From: Rubinisphaera italica
GTDB taxonomy: Bacteria > Planctomycetota > Planctomycetia > Planctomycetales > Planctomycetaceae
NCBI RefSeq assembly: GCF_007859715.1
Contig: NZ_SJPG01000001.1
Coordinates: forward strand, 5,276,001 to 5,340,000
Reading direction: 5' to 3'
Length of the DNA stretch: 64,000 nt
In this document: piece after piece, positions 16,429-26,834 of the stretch
Position numbering within the stretch: the first letter of the stretch is position 1
Layout: each line of letters starts with the position of its first letter
The notes under the pieces: generated by a model
Told to the model about the DNA's origin: nothing
Databases searched by the model: none
What the model saw: the letters and a program-made list of their open reading frames with translations, nothing else
Position numbers and translations under genes: made by a program

Positions 16429-16734
16429 TTATGACATCATGAGTTGAATCATGAAAACGAGAGCGATATGAATCCCCAAATAGATTGCAGCAGCGGTGTA
16501 AGCTCTCTGGAAACTCATTCCACACATGGCAGATATAACCAGACCAGCAACTGCGGCTCCGACAGCCAGGCCAACAAAAAAGAATTCGGGTCCGATGATC
16601 GCATTGACAATTGCGGCAGGTACGAGGGCAGACAAAACGCAAATTCCAGAGGTGAACCAGCCAGGAAAGTCCCAATCTTCCATGGCCGCAATGACAATGC
16701 CTAAGATGCCTGCTCCAATAATCAATCCGAACAT
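16429..16734 (-). CDS. Small multi-pass membrane protein
   Basis: A GTGGAGAGAA motif right before the ATG at 16734 favours the start MFGLIIGAGILG over the GTG at 16746. The resulting 101 residues are almost wholly hydrophobic, with about four helices (1-17, 27-47, 52-74 and 79-98) and a short polar loop AMEDWDFPGW. No family was recognised. It is followed on the same strand by the 54-residue membrane protein gene and then the retron, so the three could share a locus. Nothing in its sequence shows what it does. Confidence 0.65.
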   Translation of the reverse strand: MFGLIIGAGILGIVIAAMEDWDFPGWFTSGICVLSALVPAAIVNAIIGPEFFFVGLAVGAAVAGLVISAMCGMSFQRAYTAAAIYLGIHIALVFMIQLMMS

Positions 16735-16997
16735 TTCTCTCTCCACGGAATAGTAAGTCGTTATTTATGAGATCGTGTGAAGTGATGAACGTAAACTTCC
16801 TATCGTGAGATGAATGAAATGCTTACGTTCAGGAAAATTTTCAGGAGTAGTTTTCTGAGGAAATTCCAATTCCCTGCAAATCCCGATTTCCAAACCCCTC
16901 AGCACTACCCATTTTGCTCTCAGCTTCGTATTATCCTTGAGTAAATCACAGAACGACAGGTTCTCCCGCTTACTGATTTACACATGCAGCTATCCCT

Positions 16998-17909
16998 ATG
17001 AACGAGGCCTTACGCCAGACTAAAACACATCTGCAGGAGTTGTTATTCCAGCACGGAATCAACCCGCGGACGAATCTCGGCCAGAATTATCTCATCGATT
17101 TGAATATCGTGGAATATGTCGTCGAGCAGGCCCATATCGGCTCGGATGATGTCATCCTCGAAGTTGGCACCGGCACGGGAGGCATGACCGCTTTCATGAC
17201 CTACGATGCGGCCCATGTGATTTCCGTCGAACTCGACCGGAACATGCACGCTCTGGCTTCTGCTCAACTGGGAGATCGCGAAAATCTCACTTTGATGCGG
17301 CAGGATGCTCTTCATAATAAAAACCGCTTTGCGGATGAAGTTCTCGCGGAAATCGAGAAGCAGCTCAGTGTCGATCCCCGGCGTCGGCTCAAGCTGGTGG
17401 CGAATCTTCCGTACAATATTGCGACACCGATTGTTTCGAATCTGGTGGTGACGGACCTGCCGTGGGAGCGGATGGTGGTCACGATTCAGCTCGAACTCGG
17501 CTTGCGAATGCAGGCTCGACCGAAAAAGAGTACATACGGAGCGTTGTCGGTTTGGTTGCAGTCTCAATGTTATGTGAAACTGCTCAAGCGATTGCCTCCT
17601 TCGGTTTTCTGGCCCCGGCCCAAAGTGAACTCGGCCATCATGCAACTGGTGCCGAATCCTCGGGGACGAGATACGATTGCCGATCGTCCCTTCTTTCAGG
17701 ATTTTCTGCGACGGTTATTTCATCAACGCCGAAAAATGCTCCGCAGTGTGCTTGTGGGCATGTACAGCAAGCAAATCGAGAAACCGGTGATCGATGACAT
17801 TCTGCAGGAAATGAAACTGGGCGAAATGGCCCGAGCCGAAGAATTGCCACCGAAAACGCTGGTGGAGCTGGCGAATGCGATATATCACAAAGTGCAAGAG
17901 AAATCATAA
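16998..17909 (+). CDS. rsmA: 16S rRNA dimethyladenosine transferase RsmA (KsgA)
   Basis: The 303-residue protein shows the full RsmA pattern: NLGQNYLIDLNIVEYVV, the SAM-binding motif VILEVGTGTGGMT, SVELDRNMHALA, the catalytic motif NLPYNIATPIV (NLPY), and PPSVFWPRPKVNSAIMQL near the end, then a helical C-terminal domain with RRKMLRSVL. The enzyme dimethylates two adjacent adenosines (1518 and 1519, E. coli numbering) near the 3' end of 16S rRNA during small-subunit maturation. Length is normal. It stands alone, followed by repeat family E and then guaB. Confidence 0.95.
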   Translation: MNEALRQTKTHLQELLFQHGINPRTNLGQNYLIDLNIVEYVVEQAHIGSDDVILEVGTGTGGMTAFMTYDAAHVISVELDRNMHALASAQLGDRENLTLMRQDALHNKNRFADEVLAEIEKQLSVDPRRRLKLVANLPYNIATPIVSNLVVTDLPWERMVVTIQLELGLRMQARPKKSTYGALSVWLQSQCYVKLLKRLPPSVFWPRPKVNSAIMQLVPNPRGRDTIADRPFFQDFLRRLFHQRRKMLRSVLVGMYSKQIEKPVIDDILQEMKLGEMARAEELPPKTLVELANAIYHKVQEKS

Positions 17910-17929
17910 CAAAGAATTGTAACCTCAAA

Positions 17930-18054
17930 GTTCTCTCCTCTTCAGGGAGAGGACCAGGGTAAGGGGAAACGGTGTGATTCATCATGAGAGCGTCGAAGCC
18001 TCCCCTTATCCGGCCTTTGGCCACCTTCTCCCCAGGGAGAAGGAGAGGAATGTA
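17930..18054. repeat. Repeat family E, copy 2
   Basis: CTCTCCTCTTCAGGGAGAGG...GGTAAGGGGA on the left and TCCCCTTATCCGGCCTTTGG...GAAGGAGAGG on the right repeat the vocabulary of 5866-6016 in inverted order. Confidence 0.65.
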
Positions 18055-18113
18055 AGTCCAATATAATCAAAACAAGACACACACAGGCTTATTGATCACG
18101 GGAAGATAGACAG

Positions 18114-19607
18114 ATGCAGGATCGTATTCTCACAGAAGGTTTGACATTCGACGACGTTTTGCTGGTTCCGGCTTACAGTGAAGTGATGCCCGATCAGGTC
18201 GATATCAGCACGAAATTGACGCGAAATATCACCCTGAACGTCCCCATTATTTCCAGCCCGATGGATACCGTCACCGAGAGCGAAATGGCGATTGCGATGG
18301 CTCAGGAAGGGGGCATGGGGATCATCCATAAGAATATGAATCCCGAGCAACAGGCCCTGGAAGTCGAAAGCGTGAAGCGTTCCGAACATGGTGTCATTGT
18401 CGATCCAGTCACCCTTCCGCCGGATGCATCGGTCGCTCAGGCCCGCAAATTGATGGACGAACGGAACGTCGGTGGCGTCCCGATCACGGAAAATGGGCAA
18501 TTGAAGGGGATTTTGACACGCCGGGACCTACGATTTTTAGAGTCCGATGAGACCCGAATCTCCGAGGTCATGACCAAAGAAAAGCTGATTACAGCACCAG
18601 AAACCACAGATTTGAAGGAAGCAGAACGGATATTACGGGAAAATAAAGTTGAGAAACTTTTACTCGTGAATGACCGATACCAGTTAAGGGGATTAATCAC
18701 GATCAAGGATATCGACAAAAATCTGCAATACCCGCGAGCTTCGAAAGACTCTCGTGGAAGGTTGCGAGTCGGTGCTGCGGTTGGGGTTTACGATTATGAG
18801 CGCGTTGAATCGCTCATCGAAAAAGGGGTGGATGTTCTCGTTGTCGATTCTGCACATGGCCATTCTGCCAATGTGATGGAAACAGTCCGCGAGATCAAAC
18901 GGCAATGGCAAATTGATGTCATTGCGGGAAACATTGCCACCGCTGACGGGGCGAAAGCCTTGATGGATGCCGGGGTCGATGCCGTGAAAGTCGGAATCGG
19001 GCCGGGCAGTATTTGTACAACACGCATCATTTCCGGCGTTGGCATGCCACAACTGACAGCGATCAGTGAAGCCGCCAAGGCTGTAGCAGGGACGGAAGTT
19101 CCTATTATTGGTGACGGGGGAATTCGATACAGCGGAGACATTTCCAAGGCGATTGCCTCGGGAGCCCACTGCGTAATGCTGGGGGGATTACTGGCTGGTC
19201 TGGATGAAAGTCCGGGCGAATTGATTTTATATCAAGGCCGATCCTTCAAAAAATATCGCGGTATGGGCTCGATGGGCGCGATGGTTAAGGGAAGCAGCGA
19301 TCGGTATCGCCAGTCGCTGGTCGATGAAGACGGGAAGAAGAAGTCCACCAAAAAACTGGTGCCCGAAGGAGTTGAGGGACGTGTCGCCTATAAAGGGCAT
19401 TTGAGTCACTTCCTGTATCAACTTGTTGGGGGATTGCGAGCCGGGATGGGATATCTCGGTGTGCAATCGATTGAAGGGCTTCGCACTGAAGCGAAGTTCA
19501 TCAAAATTTCGGCGGCGACGGTAAGGGAGAACCATCCGCATGACATCGCAATCACGCAAGAAGCACCAAACTACACAGCCGAGCATTCGCCCGGCGAAAG
19601 CCATTAA
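18114..19607 (+). CDS. guaB: IMP dehydrogenase
   Basis: The 497-residue protein has the N-terminal [45 protein letters not shown], two CBS domains inserted at about 95-205 ([33 protein letters not shown]), [11 protein letters not shown], the [17 protein letters not shown] loop with catalytic Cys301, and the mobile flap [10 protein letters not shown]. It oxidises IMP to XMP, the committed step to GMP. guaA, the next enzyme, is at 43.8-45.4 kb. The 3' end overlaps the start of the next gene by 68 bases. Confidence 0.97.
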   Translation: MQDRILTEGLTFDDVLLVPAYSEVMPDQVDISTKLTRNITLNVPIISSPMDTVTESEMAIAMAQEGGMGIIHKNMNPEQQALEVESVKRSEHGVIVDPVTLPPDASVAQARKLMDERNVGGVPITENGQLKGILTRRDLRFLESDETRISEVMTKEKLITAPETTDLKEAERILRENKVEKLLLVNDRYQLRGLITIKDIDKNLQYPRASKDSRGRLRVGAAVGVYDYERVESLIEKGVDVLVVDSAHGHSANVMETVREIKRQWQIDVIAGNIATADGAKALMDAGVDAVKVGIGPGSICTTRIISGVGMPQLTAISEAAKAVAGTEVPIIGDGGIRYSGDISKAIASGAHCVMLGGLLAGLDESPGELILYQGRSFKKYRGMGSMGAMVKGSSDRYRQSLVDEDGKKKSTKKLVPEGVEGRVAYKGHLSHFLYQLVGGLRAGMGYLGVQSIEGLRTEAKFIKISAATVRENHPHDIAITQEAPNYTAEHSPGESH

Positions 19608-20931
19608 TCCACGCTGGATTGCGCTGGGATGTCTCCTGCTCGTCCTTACGCTCTGGTTGTCTAAAGGGCTGACCGCTGGAGAAGGTCCACTGCAGCGATT
19701 GCGAGAGCGTTCGGCAGAAAGCCGCTGGTCTTCGCTACGTGAAAAAATGTCGGAACGACGGGAAGATCGAGCCGAACGTCGTGACCGTCGTCGGGGTGAT
19801 GAAGAAGTCGATGAGACTGAAGAAGCGACTGAAGACTCACTTCCTAATGAGACTGTCAAGTCGTATCCACTTCCATCGACCGATGTCGCAGAGTTGCCAC
19901 CGCGAACATTACCGCATTCGTCTTCTGACCGTCCGCCAATGAAACTCGAAATCGAATCGGGTCGTTGGTATGGGGCTCCAAAGTCGTTGCCATCTCAACC
20001 TGTAGAGAGACCACCTCAGGCTCCACCAAGGAATGTGAACCCACCGGTCATGGCTCCACCATTATTACCACTACCGGCTTTACCATTGCCAGCCGACGAT
20101 AAACCTGCACCTGCTCCTCCCGTAGTATTTCAGGAAGCATTCCAGTTCGATCAGCAGGGACCGAGCGTCAAGGTCGATCCTGAAACGACCGCGCCGGTCA
20201 TTCCTTCTCAACCTGCAGGGACCTCACGCTCGGCTACTCGCAAAACAGCCGAAGTTAGGCCTCTGTTTCCGGCGGAATCGAATCTGGTTGACGAGTATAT
20301 TAAGAGTCCTTCCAGAAAGAAAGAAATCCCCGCGAGATCGATTTCCAGTACATTGCAAAGTGATCAGAATTTCGAGCAGGAATACAACTTGAAAGAGCCG
20401 ATCAATGAATTCCATGGAGAAATCAAATCGATGCGAGAGATTTCTCCGTTCGTGAGTTATGAACCCGATCGGCAACTCCGCAAGGAAGATCCCGGTCGAC
20501 ACTTGTGTCCATTGCCGGAAGGTTTTGTTGCCACAGGAAATTCGACGCAGTCGAAATGTCCCGAGATGTCCGATTTACCAAATCACGATCGCAGCACGAG
20601 CCGGAATTTTGCACATCTGCAATATCACTGGTGTGCCACCAATACGCACTACTATCCGCTCTATTTCGAGGATCCACGCGCCGAACGATATGGACAGTTG
20701 CATCACCCTCTGATTCAACCCGTCGTCTCTGTTGCAAGATTTAATGCCCAGTTGCTCGGCTTACCTTATCAGATGGCAATTAATCCGGTTGCCAAATGTG
20801 TTTATCCGCTTGGCTACTATCGTCCGGGCGATGTTTGTGCCCCACAATTGTATCACCAGATTCCCCTCAGCCTGGGAGCGGCTTTCGTTACAGCTGAAGT
20901 CTATACGGGCTTGTTCTTCCTGTTCCCGTAA
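19540..20931 (+). CDS. Membrane-anchored protein of unknown function
   Basis: The 463-residue protein starts inside guaB (68-base overlap), a start supported because the only membrane helix ([19 protein letters not shown], about 26-44) lies near the N-terminus. A charged Arg/Glu-rich segment follows ([23 protein letters not shown]), then a long Pro-rich low-complexity region with short acidic stretches. The Cys/His/Tyr-rich C-terminal domain (about 330-463) contains [36 protein letters not shown] and [16 protein letters not shown]. That last domain looks conserved and I recall it in other planctomycete proteins without a known role. It is probably anchored in the inner membrane with the Cys/His domain outside. 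Confidence 0.65.
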   Translation: MTSQSRKKHQTTQPSIRPAKAINPRWIALGCLLLVLTLWLSKGLTAGEGPLQRLRERSAESRWSSLREKMSERREDRAERRDRRRGDEEVDETEEATEDSLPNETVKSYPLPSTDVAELPPRTLPHSSSDRPPMKLEIESGRWYGAPKSLPSQPVERPPQAPPRNVNPPVMAPPLLPLPALPLPADDKPAPAPPVVFQEAFQFDQQGPSVKVDPETTAPVIPSQPAGTSRSATRKTAEVRPLFPAESNLVDEYIKSPSRKKEIPARSISSTLQSDQNFEQEYNLKEPINEFHGEIKSMREISPFVSYEPDRQLRKEDPGRHLCPLPEGFVATGNSTQSKCPEMSDLPNHDRSTSRNFAHLQYHWCATNTHYYPLYFEDPRAERYGQLHHPLIQPVVSVARFNAQLLGLPYQMAINPVAKCVYPLGYYRPGDVCAPQLYHQIPLSLGAAFVTAEVYTGLFFLFP

Positions 20932-20952
20932 TATCAATTGGCTCAAATCAAT

Positions 20953-20991
20953 AAGACGCACGAACTTTCGAGTTTGTGCGTCTTGTTTTAT
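20953..20991 (+). terminator. Rho-independent terminator after the membrane-anchored protein gene
   Basis: AAGACGCAC...AACT closes on AGTT...GTGCGTCTT with one G-T pair: about 14 pairs and a TTCG loop. GTTTTATT follows. Confidence 0.75.
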
Positions 20992-21012
20992 TGGTGAGGT
21001 CAGATATCACCA

Positions 21013-21102
21013 TACAAGCACGAAGCGCAAGCGAGTGAGTGAGTGAATTCAATTGCTATGTGACTCACTCACTCACTCACTCGCTTGCGCTTCGTGCTTG
21101 TA
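21013..21102. repeat. Repeat family B, copy 3, with expanded GAGT/ACTC units
   Basis: TACAAGCACGAAGCGCAAGC and GCTTGCGCTTCGTGCTTGTA are the ends. The inner arms hold short tandem GAGT (left) and ACTC (right) repeats, about three and five units, not found in the other copies. It lies between convergent genes. Confidence 0.85.
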
Positions 21103-21146
21103 AAGATATTTTCGTCAAGGCGGTGCCAGATCAAATCTGCAAACCT

Positions 21147-22193
21147 TCACAGCTGCAATTGATGGTAACTTTGCAAGCGATCCACATAACTTTTCAGACG
21201 TTTCAGCAATGATGCCCTGGTCGATTCTTCTGTTGCGATCAAGCAACGTTCCAGACAACCCACACTGCTCAGGAGCAGGTTGCTCAAATCAAAGGTGAGT
21301 AAACTCTCCCTTTCGACAGGTTGTAACGGTCGCACGGTTTGGTACGCCTGCAATGCCGCTCGCCAGCCTTCGCTATCATTGCCCAACACGCTTCCGAGAT
21401 ATCGCGTCAGGTCGCAGGCGACACTGTCGGTGGCAGACGCATTGATGTCGATGATGCCGCTGACTTGCCCATCAACGAACAGCAGATGCTCGCGCCATAC
21501 ATCCCGAAAAACCGGTAGAACCGGACGTAGCTGCCGAGCCTGCGTTTGTAAATTTTGCAAGACAATTGGCTTCCAAAGTTGCAATTGCAGTGACAGCTGA
21601 TCGACCAGTTGTGGAAATTTCTCGTCGAATTTTAATCCGTTGTTGTGAGAGAGAAATAAGTCCTCAAACTCATTATTTCTCTTATTCAACAGTCTTAAGC
21701 GAAGCTGGAGTGATTCTGAACTCCCCCAGCCTGCCTGCAGGATTCTAGGCTGTGAAATCGCTAACGGCATATAGTTTGCACAAACCAAATGACATTCCGC
21801 CAGGGATTTCATGGCGGAATCGATTTGATCTTGAGAAGGAGATTGTGAATCGATTGGCTGACCAGCCAGAAAGGGCTCGATTTGAGCAAGTCGATCATCC
21901 CAACGGAAATAAAACTGATCCTGCAAATTTCGCAGGGAACCAGCGATTGGAGTCGAAATGTTGTGATTCAAAAACTCTGCAAACAGTCCCAGTTCCTGAA
22001 TTCGATTTGGACTATTGAAGTTTGCAGGCCAGAGACGAAGCACATAATTACCGGACAATGCCTCAAAACAGTAGACATCTGCTCCACTGAAACCTCCGGT
22101 CAATCGTTGCAGTTTACCAGCGATGGGCCGGTTCTCCGGATTGTATAATCGGAACCTTTTTTCGATTTCAGGGTCAGTTTTGGGCAAGTCCAT
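21147..22193 (-). CDS. APH-like phosphotransferase family protein
   Basis: The 348-residue protein has a kinase-like N-lobe (RLTGGFSGADVYCFEALSGNYVLRLWP) and, near residue 230-260, FRDVWREHLLFVDGQVSGIIDINAS. This corresponds to the catalytic HGDLHPxN...GxID block of aminoglycoside phosphotransferase and homoserine kinase II proteins. The catalytic Asp (RD) and the metal-binding Asp (IID) are kept, while the usual Asn after the loop is His. ACDLTRYLGSVLG is also typical. From memory, similar W-x-x-H variants occur across planctomycetes, so it is probably a family trait. The substrate is unknown. It may be a small-molecule kinase. Confidence 0.75.
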   Translation of the reverse strand: MDLPKTDPEIEKRFRLYNPENRPIAGKLQRLTGGFSGADVYCFEALSGNYVLRLWPANFNSPNRIQELGLFAEFLNHNISTPIAGSLRNLQDQFYFRWDDRLAQIEPFLAGQPIDSQSPSQDQIDSAMKSLAECHLVCANYMPLAISQPRILQAGWGSSESLQLRLRLLNKRNNEFEDLFLSHNNGLKFDEKFPQLVDQLSLQLQLWKPIVLQNLQTQARQLRPVLPVFRDVWREHLLFVDGQVSGIIDINASATDSVACDLTRYLGSVLGNDSEGWRAALQAYQTVRPLQPVERESLLTFDLSNLLLSSVGCLERCLIATEESTRASLLKRLKSYVDRLQSYHQLQL

Positions 22194-22428
22194 AGTTAAT
22201 GATTGACTTTTCCAATTTAGAAGGTGTACAACGAATAGAGAAAATACCGTTTAAAACGACTTCAACTTTAATTGTTCCGGCAAGAGGCTGAAACAGCTCA
22301 GATTTCCCGATTTGTATCAAGTCCCGGGAAATTCTGAAAATGAGTAAATGATGAAACCGGGTTTCATCAGGCTCTTTCATGAGGAAAGTGATCCACACCT
22401 GAGAATTCTTCACGACTGAGAGGAACCC

Positions 22429-23379
22429 ATGACTAAGAGCATGAACCGATTGATGATGCTGGGAGTTTGCGGACTTCTGGCTGTAACGACCACCGCAACG
22501 GCTGAAGCGGGGATCATTCCCTGGACCTACAACGCGATTTTCGGACCTGTCGGTTCGACATTCGCCGCTCGCCCAACCTACGGGTACGGCGCTAATTACG
22601 GTGCCAGATACGGCGGCAACGCCTGCTGTGGGACGACTGCAAACTACGGTGGCAATTCCTGTTGCGGTACAACGTCTAGCTATGGATACACCACCAGTTA
22701 TTCACCATACTATGCGGGCTATACGCCATATTACGCTGGATACTCATCTTATTATGGCTCTTCCTGCAATAACTGCGGCACCTGTAATACATGTAATAGT
22801 GGTTGCAACTCTTGCGGTTACGGCTGTGCATCCAATGGCTGCAGCAACTGTGCCAGTGGCGATTGCAACTCCGGTTTGACACCTGCGGCAGGGACAACTT
22901 CAACACCGCAGTCGAATAACTCGCCGACACCAACAACAACTTTCAAGTCGACCGAGCCAACAGTGAATCCTAACGCTGGTGAAAGCTCAGACAGCAAACC
23001 GAATTATGAACCCTCAAACAATGAGAATGGGTTTGAAATGCCGGAGCAGGAAAAGAAATCGGAAGATACAAACGCTCCCAAGTTCGAAGGATTCAACAAC
23101 AGCAGTCGGGAATCTCTTAAACTGCCCTCAGCTCCCATGGTTCCTGTGGAACAGGCGAATCCTGAACCGACTCAGCTGGAAGAATTCCGAGCTCCACGCC
23201 TGGATCTTATTCCTGCTCCCGTCGCAGTGGATGACTCTCAGATCAGCTGGTCTGTGACGAAAGCTCCAACTCGAGTTGTCCGAAACGCACGCTACAGTAT
23301 TCCAACTGTTGCACGTTACACCCCAGCTCAATTGAACGATCTTGTTCCTCCAATGCCGATCCAGGTTGCTGAAAAGTAA
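22429..23379 (+). CDS. Secreted Cys/Tyr/Gly-rich structural-type protein
   Basis: The 316-residue protein has a signal peptide (MTKSMNRLMMLGVCGLLAVTT, cleavage near AEAG at about residue 28). A Tyr/Gly-rich region follows (about 48-112; YGYGANYGARYGG, SPYYAGYTPYYAGY), with two CCGTT units, then a Cys-rich block of CxxC and CxxxC spacing (about 113-150; NNCGTCNTCNSGC, CSNCASGDC). An Asn/Ser/Thr/Pro linker and a less biased C-terminal part complete it. No catalytic motif is visible. The composition suggests a cross-linked envelope or extracellular structural protein, or metal binding; this is inference. GAGAGGAA before the ATG is a good ribosome site, and a strong terminator follows. Confidence 0.7.
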   Translation: MTKSMNRLMMLGVCGLLAVTTTATAEAGIIPWTYNAIFGPVGSTFAARPTYGYGANYGARYGGNACCGTTANYGGNSCCGTTSSYGYTTSYSPYYAGYTPYYAGYSSYYGSSCNNCGTCNTCNSGCNSCGYGCASNGCSNCASGDCNSGLTPAAGTTSTPQSNNSPTPTTTFKSTEPTVNPNAGESSDSKPNYEPSNNENGFEMPEQEKKSEDTNAPKFEGFNNSSRESLKLPSAPMVPVEQANPEPTQLEEFRAPRLDLIPAPVAVDDSQISWSVTKAPTRVVRNARYSIPTVARYTPAQLNDLVPPMPIQVAEK

Positions 23380-23405
23380 TCCAGCTTGCCATTGCTGACA
23401 AATTC

Positions 23406-23445
23406 AAAAGAGGGATGCTCATCATGAGCATCCCTCTTTTTGTTT
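23406..23445 (+). terminator. Strong rho-independent terminator after the Cys/Tyr/Gly-rich gene
   Basis: AAAAGAGGGATGCTCA (23406-23421) pairs without mismatch over 16 bp with 23425-23440 around a 3-base loop. The T run TTTTTGTTT follows. Confidence 0.9.
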
Positions 23446-23453
23446 GATACTGT

Positions 23454-23550
23454 ACCGCGTTCTCAATGGAAACCAGAAAATAATCCACCCAGGAGGTCCT
23501 CTTCAATATGATACAGGAAATCCAGTTTCCAATTGCAATAGGGTTTATGT
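23454..23550. repeat. Repeat family F, copy 1
   Basis: TACCGCGTTCTCAATGGAAACC at the left and GGAAATCCAGTTTCCAATTG with AGGGTTTA at the right form an imperfect inverted repeat. The same ends flank 45700-45928. Confidence 0.6.
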
Positions 23551-23631
23551 TCACTGATGAGTTTAAATGTTGCGGCCCGACCCATTACCATTGAACCATC
23601 AATTCCGATGTGACTTCAGGGGGAGAGCAGG

Positions 23632-25095
<1,464 letters not shown>

Positions 25096-25161
25096 AGAAT
25101 GGATAGTGGAGTAAGTTCTCTTAAGAACGCCTGAAAACAAAATCAAAACAACTCATAAAGG

Positions 25162-25247
25162 GGTGGCGGGGGCGCTCCGCTTTAGCGGAAGCCCCCGGAG
25201 AAATTACGATTCGGGGGCTTCTCTTCGAGAGCGCCCCCTCCCCCCTT
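25162..25247. repeat. Repeat family A, full copy with a worn right end
   Basis: The left arm (GGTGGCGGGGGCGCTCCGC) is intact. The right arm reads GCGCCCCCTCCCCCC instead of GCGCCCCCGCCACC. Confidence 0.8.
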
Positions 25248-25439
25248 TGCGAGTCGCTATTGATAGAATTTCGTTCTTGAATATTGTCAGGCGTTTTAAA
25301 CTCAGATCAGCCGAATGATCAACCCCATGAGAGTGGTGCCTTGCTTGACACGACTTCGCTCACCGCATTTCACCCGTGAAGAGGACATGATCGGGTTCGA
25401 TTATGGCTCTGAGCATGAAGAGGTTTTGGGGAGTAATGC

Positions 25440-25928
25440 GTGAATTCATTGCAAAGACAGGGGGCAGCCAGAGGGGGTTCTTCATCTCGTGAATTCCCCA
25501 GGCCTCCGCTTTGGGTTCGTGCAATTGCACCGGCTGAGCTGTTCGTAATTTCATTTCTGGTTCTGATCGCATTCGGAACCCTGATGCTGAAATTCTTCCC
25601 CGGATTGTATCGTGGTGAGGGACTCGGCTGGACCGATGCGGTTTTCACCTCGACCAGTGCCGTCTGCGTGACCGGCTTAATCGTTGTCGATACGGCGACA
25701 TATTTTACGCCACTCGGACAAGCCGTCATTCTTATGCTCATCCAGCTCGGAGGACTGGGAATGCTCGTTTTGACGAGTGTCATGATTTCGGCTTTGGGAG
25801 GTCGCCCGTCCTTACAAACGGAGAAACTCGCAACCGGTTCCCATCATGTGATCGCCCTGGTACCTGCCCGTCAGTTAATTCTCGATATCGTCCGCTTTAC
25901 ATTCGCGATCGAAGCGTTGGGGGCCCTG
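25440..25928 (+). pseudogene. Truncated TrkH/KtrB potassium-transporter gene
   Basis: From a GTG start the frame encodes about 163 residues of a TrkH/KtrB protein: APAELFVISFLVLIAFGTLML (first helix), the pore loop with selectivity filter DAVFTSTSAVCVTGLIVVDT, and LGQAVILMLIQLGGLGMLVLTSVM. Homology stops near FAIEALGAL (about 25925). The frame then runs on, with no family resemblance, as antisense of the next gene up to 26096. TrkH/KtrB proteins have about 440-480 residues with four pore repeats; only the first is here, so a working channel is not possible alone. No TrkA/KtrA gene is adjacent. A deletion or rearrangement with its break near 25925 is the simplest reading. Confidence 0.75.
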
Positions 25929-25940
25929 CAAAACGAAAGA

Positions 25941-26411
25941 CTACCCCCCAATCTCCTCGGGAATGACGCGCAGGCTCCCGGTGATTACATCAAATGTCGA
26001 CCGCTTTTCATCCAGGTCAGCGTCTTCTCCCTGATACAGTACAAACAGGCTGCATTCTTCCAGTTCGATGGCATTGAGGGCCACGTTGGTGATTAAGTCG
26101 TGGCAGACGACTTCGAGTTCCTGAGTCATCCAGGAGTTGGACTTGTCCATTTTACGCTCGTAGACATCAAATTCGTCATATTCCTCCTGATAGGATTCCA
26201 GAGCCGCATCGAGTACTTCGTCGGCTGTCGCGGTCCCGGGGACAATCGAAACCATCCAAAAGGCTGTCGTTTCTGTCAGTATGGTAACGGAGGACGTTTC
26301 CCCTTCTTCGGTATATTCGAGTTGCCAGAAACCGGGGTAACGAAGCTGGAGTCCATTTTTTTCGAATGCTTCATCGAGTGGTAAGTTAGCTGTTGGATCC
26401 TGGTCGATCAT
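25941..26411 (-). CDS. Hypothetical soluble protein
   Basis: The 156-residue acidic protein has no signal or membrane segment. It looks like a small alpha/beta domain (LQLRYPGFWQLEYTEEGETSSVTILTETTAFWMVSIVPG; SNSWMTQELEVVCHDLITNVALNAIELEECSLFVLYQG; ITGSLRVI), reminiscent of small domains that handle membrane or secretion cargo, but no family name is certain. It ends about 15 bases from the point where the truncated TrkH homology stops, so its 3' end marks the rearrangement boundary. Confidence 0.65.
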   Translation of the reverse strand: MIDQDPTANLPLDEAFEKNGLQLRYPGFWQLEYTEEGETSSVTILTETTAFWMVSIVPGTATADEVLDAALESYQEEYDEFDVYERKMDKSNSWMTQELEVVCHDLITNVALNAIELEECSLFVLYQGEDADLDEKRSTFDVITGSLRVIPEEIGG

Positions 26412-26834
26412 CGTGTTGTTCCGGGTTAATGGCTGTGTTGAGTGGCCAGAGGCGAATGGTGGTTAAGTTTGATGACATAAAGGTTAAGAGGATTTCAGCT
26501 GTCGCGACAAAAGACTCTCGCCTCGAATCTTTCTTCAGACGAGCCCCTCAACACTCGCCATTCAACTCTCAATAAGTTCGCATTATAGGTTCTGTAACGA
26601 TGATGCCAATTGTTAGCACTGAACGAACATCGATAACTTTTTGTTTTTCTGGATCAAATTCCAACAAGACCGGAAAACTCATGCTAGTTTTGATAGACAG
26701 CCAGTTTCGAGTACGAGATGGCTTGGGACACTCAAAAGCTGCTTGGTGGCAAATAGTGGCCAGGAGAGACGAACATTAAGTCATGCGTCGAACGACTTAG
26801 TGCCGGACGGAAACACAGAGGAAAGAGCGAACCC
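26412..26834. other. Intergenic stretch before the GGDEF gene
   Basis: About 420 bases hold no convincing gene. A TAAGTC/GACTTA hairpin (26777-26799) lies 36 bases before the start codon of the GGDEF gene. The conserved c-di-GMP riboswitch words were looked for and not seen. Confidence 0.45.

Noticed and set aside
26412..26834. c-di-GMP riboswitch before the GGDEF gene
   Set aside because: The conserved GEMM core words are absent; only a small hairpin is present.
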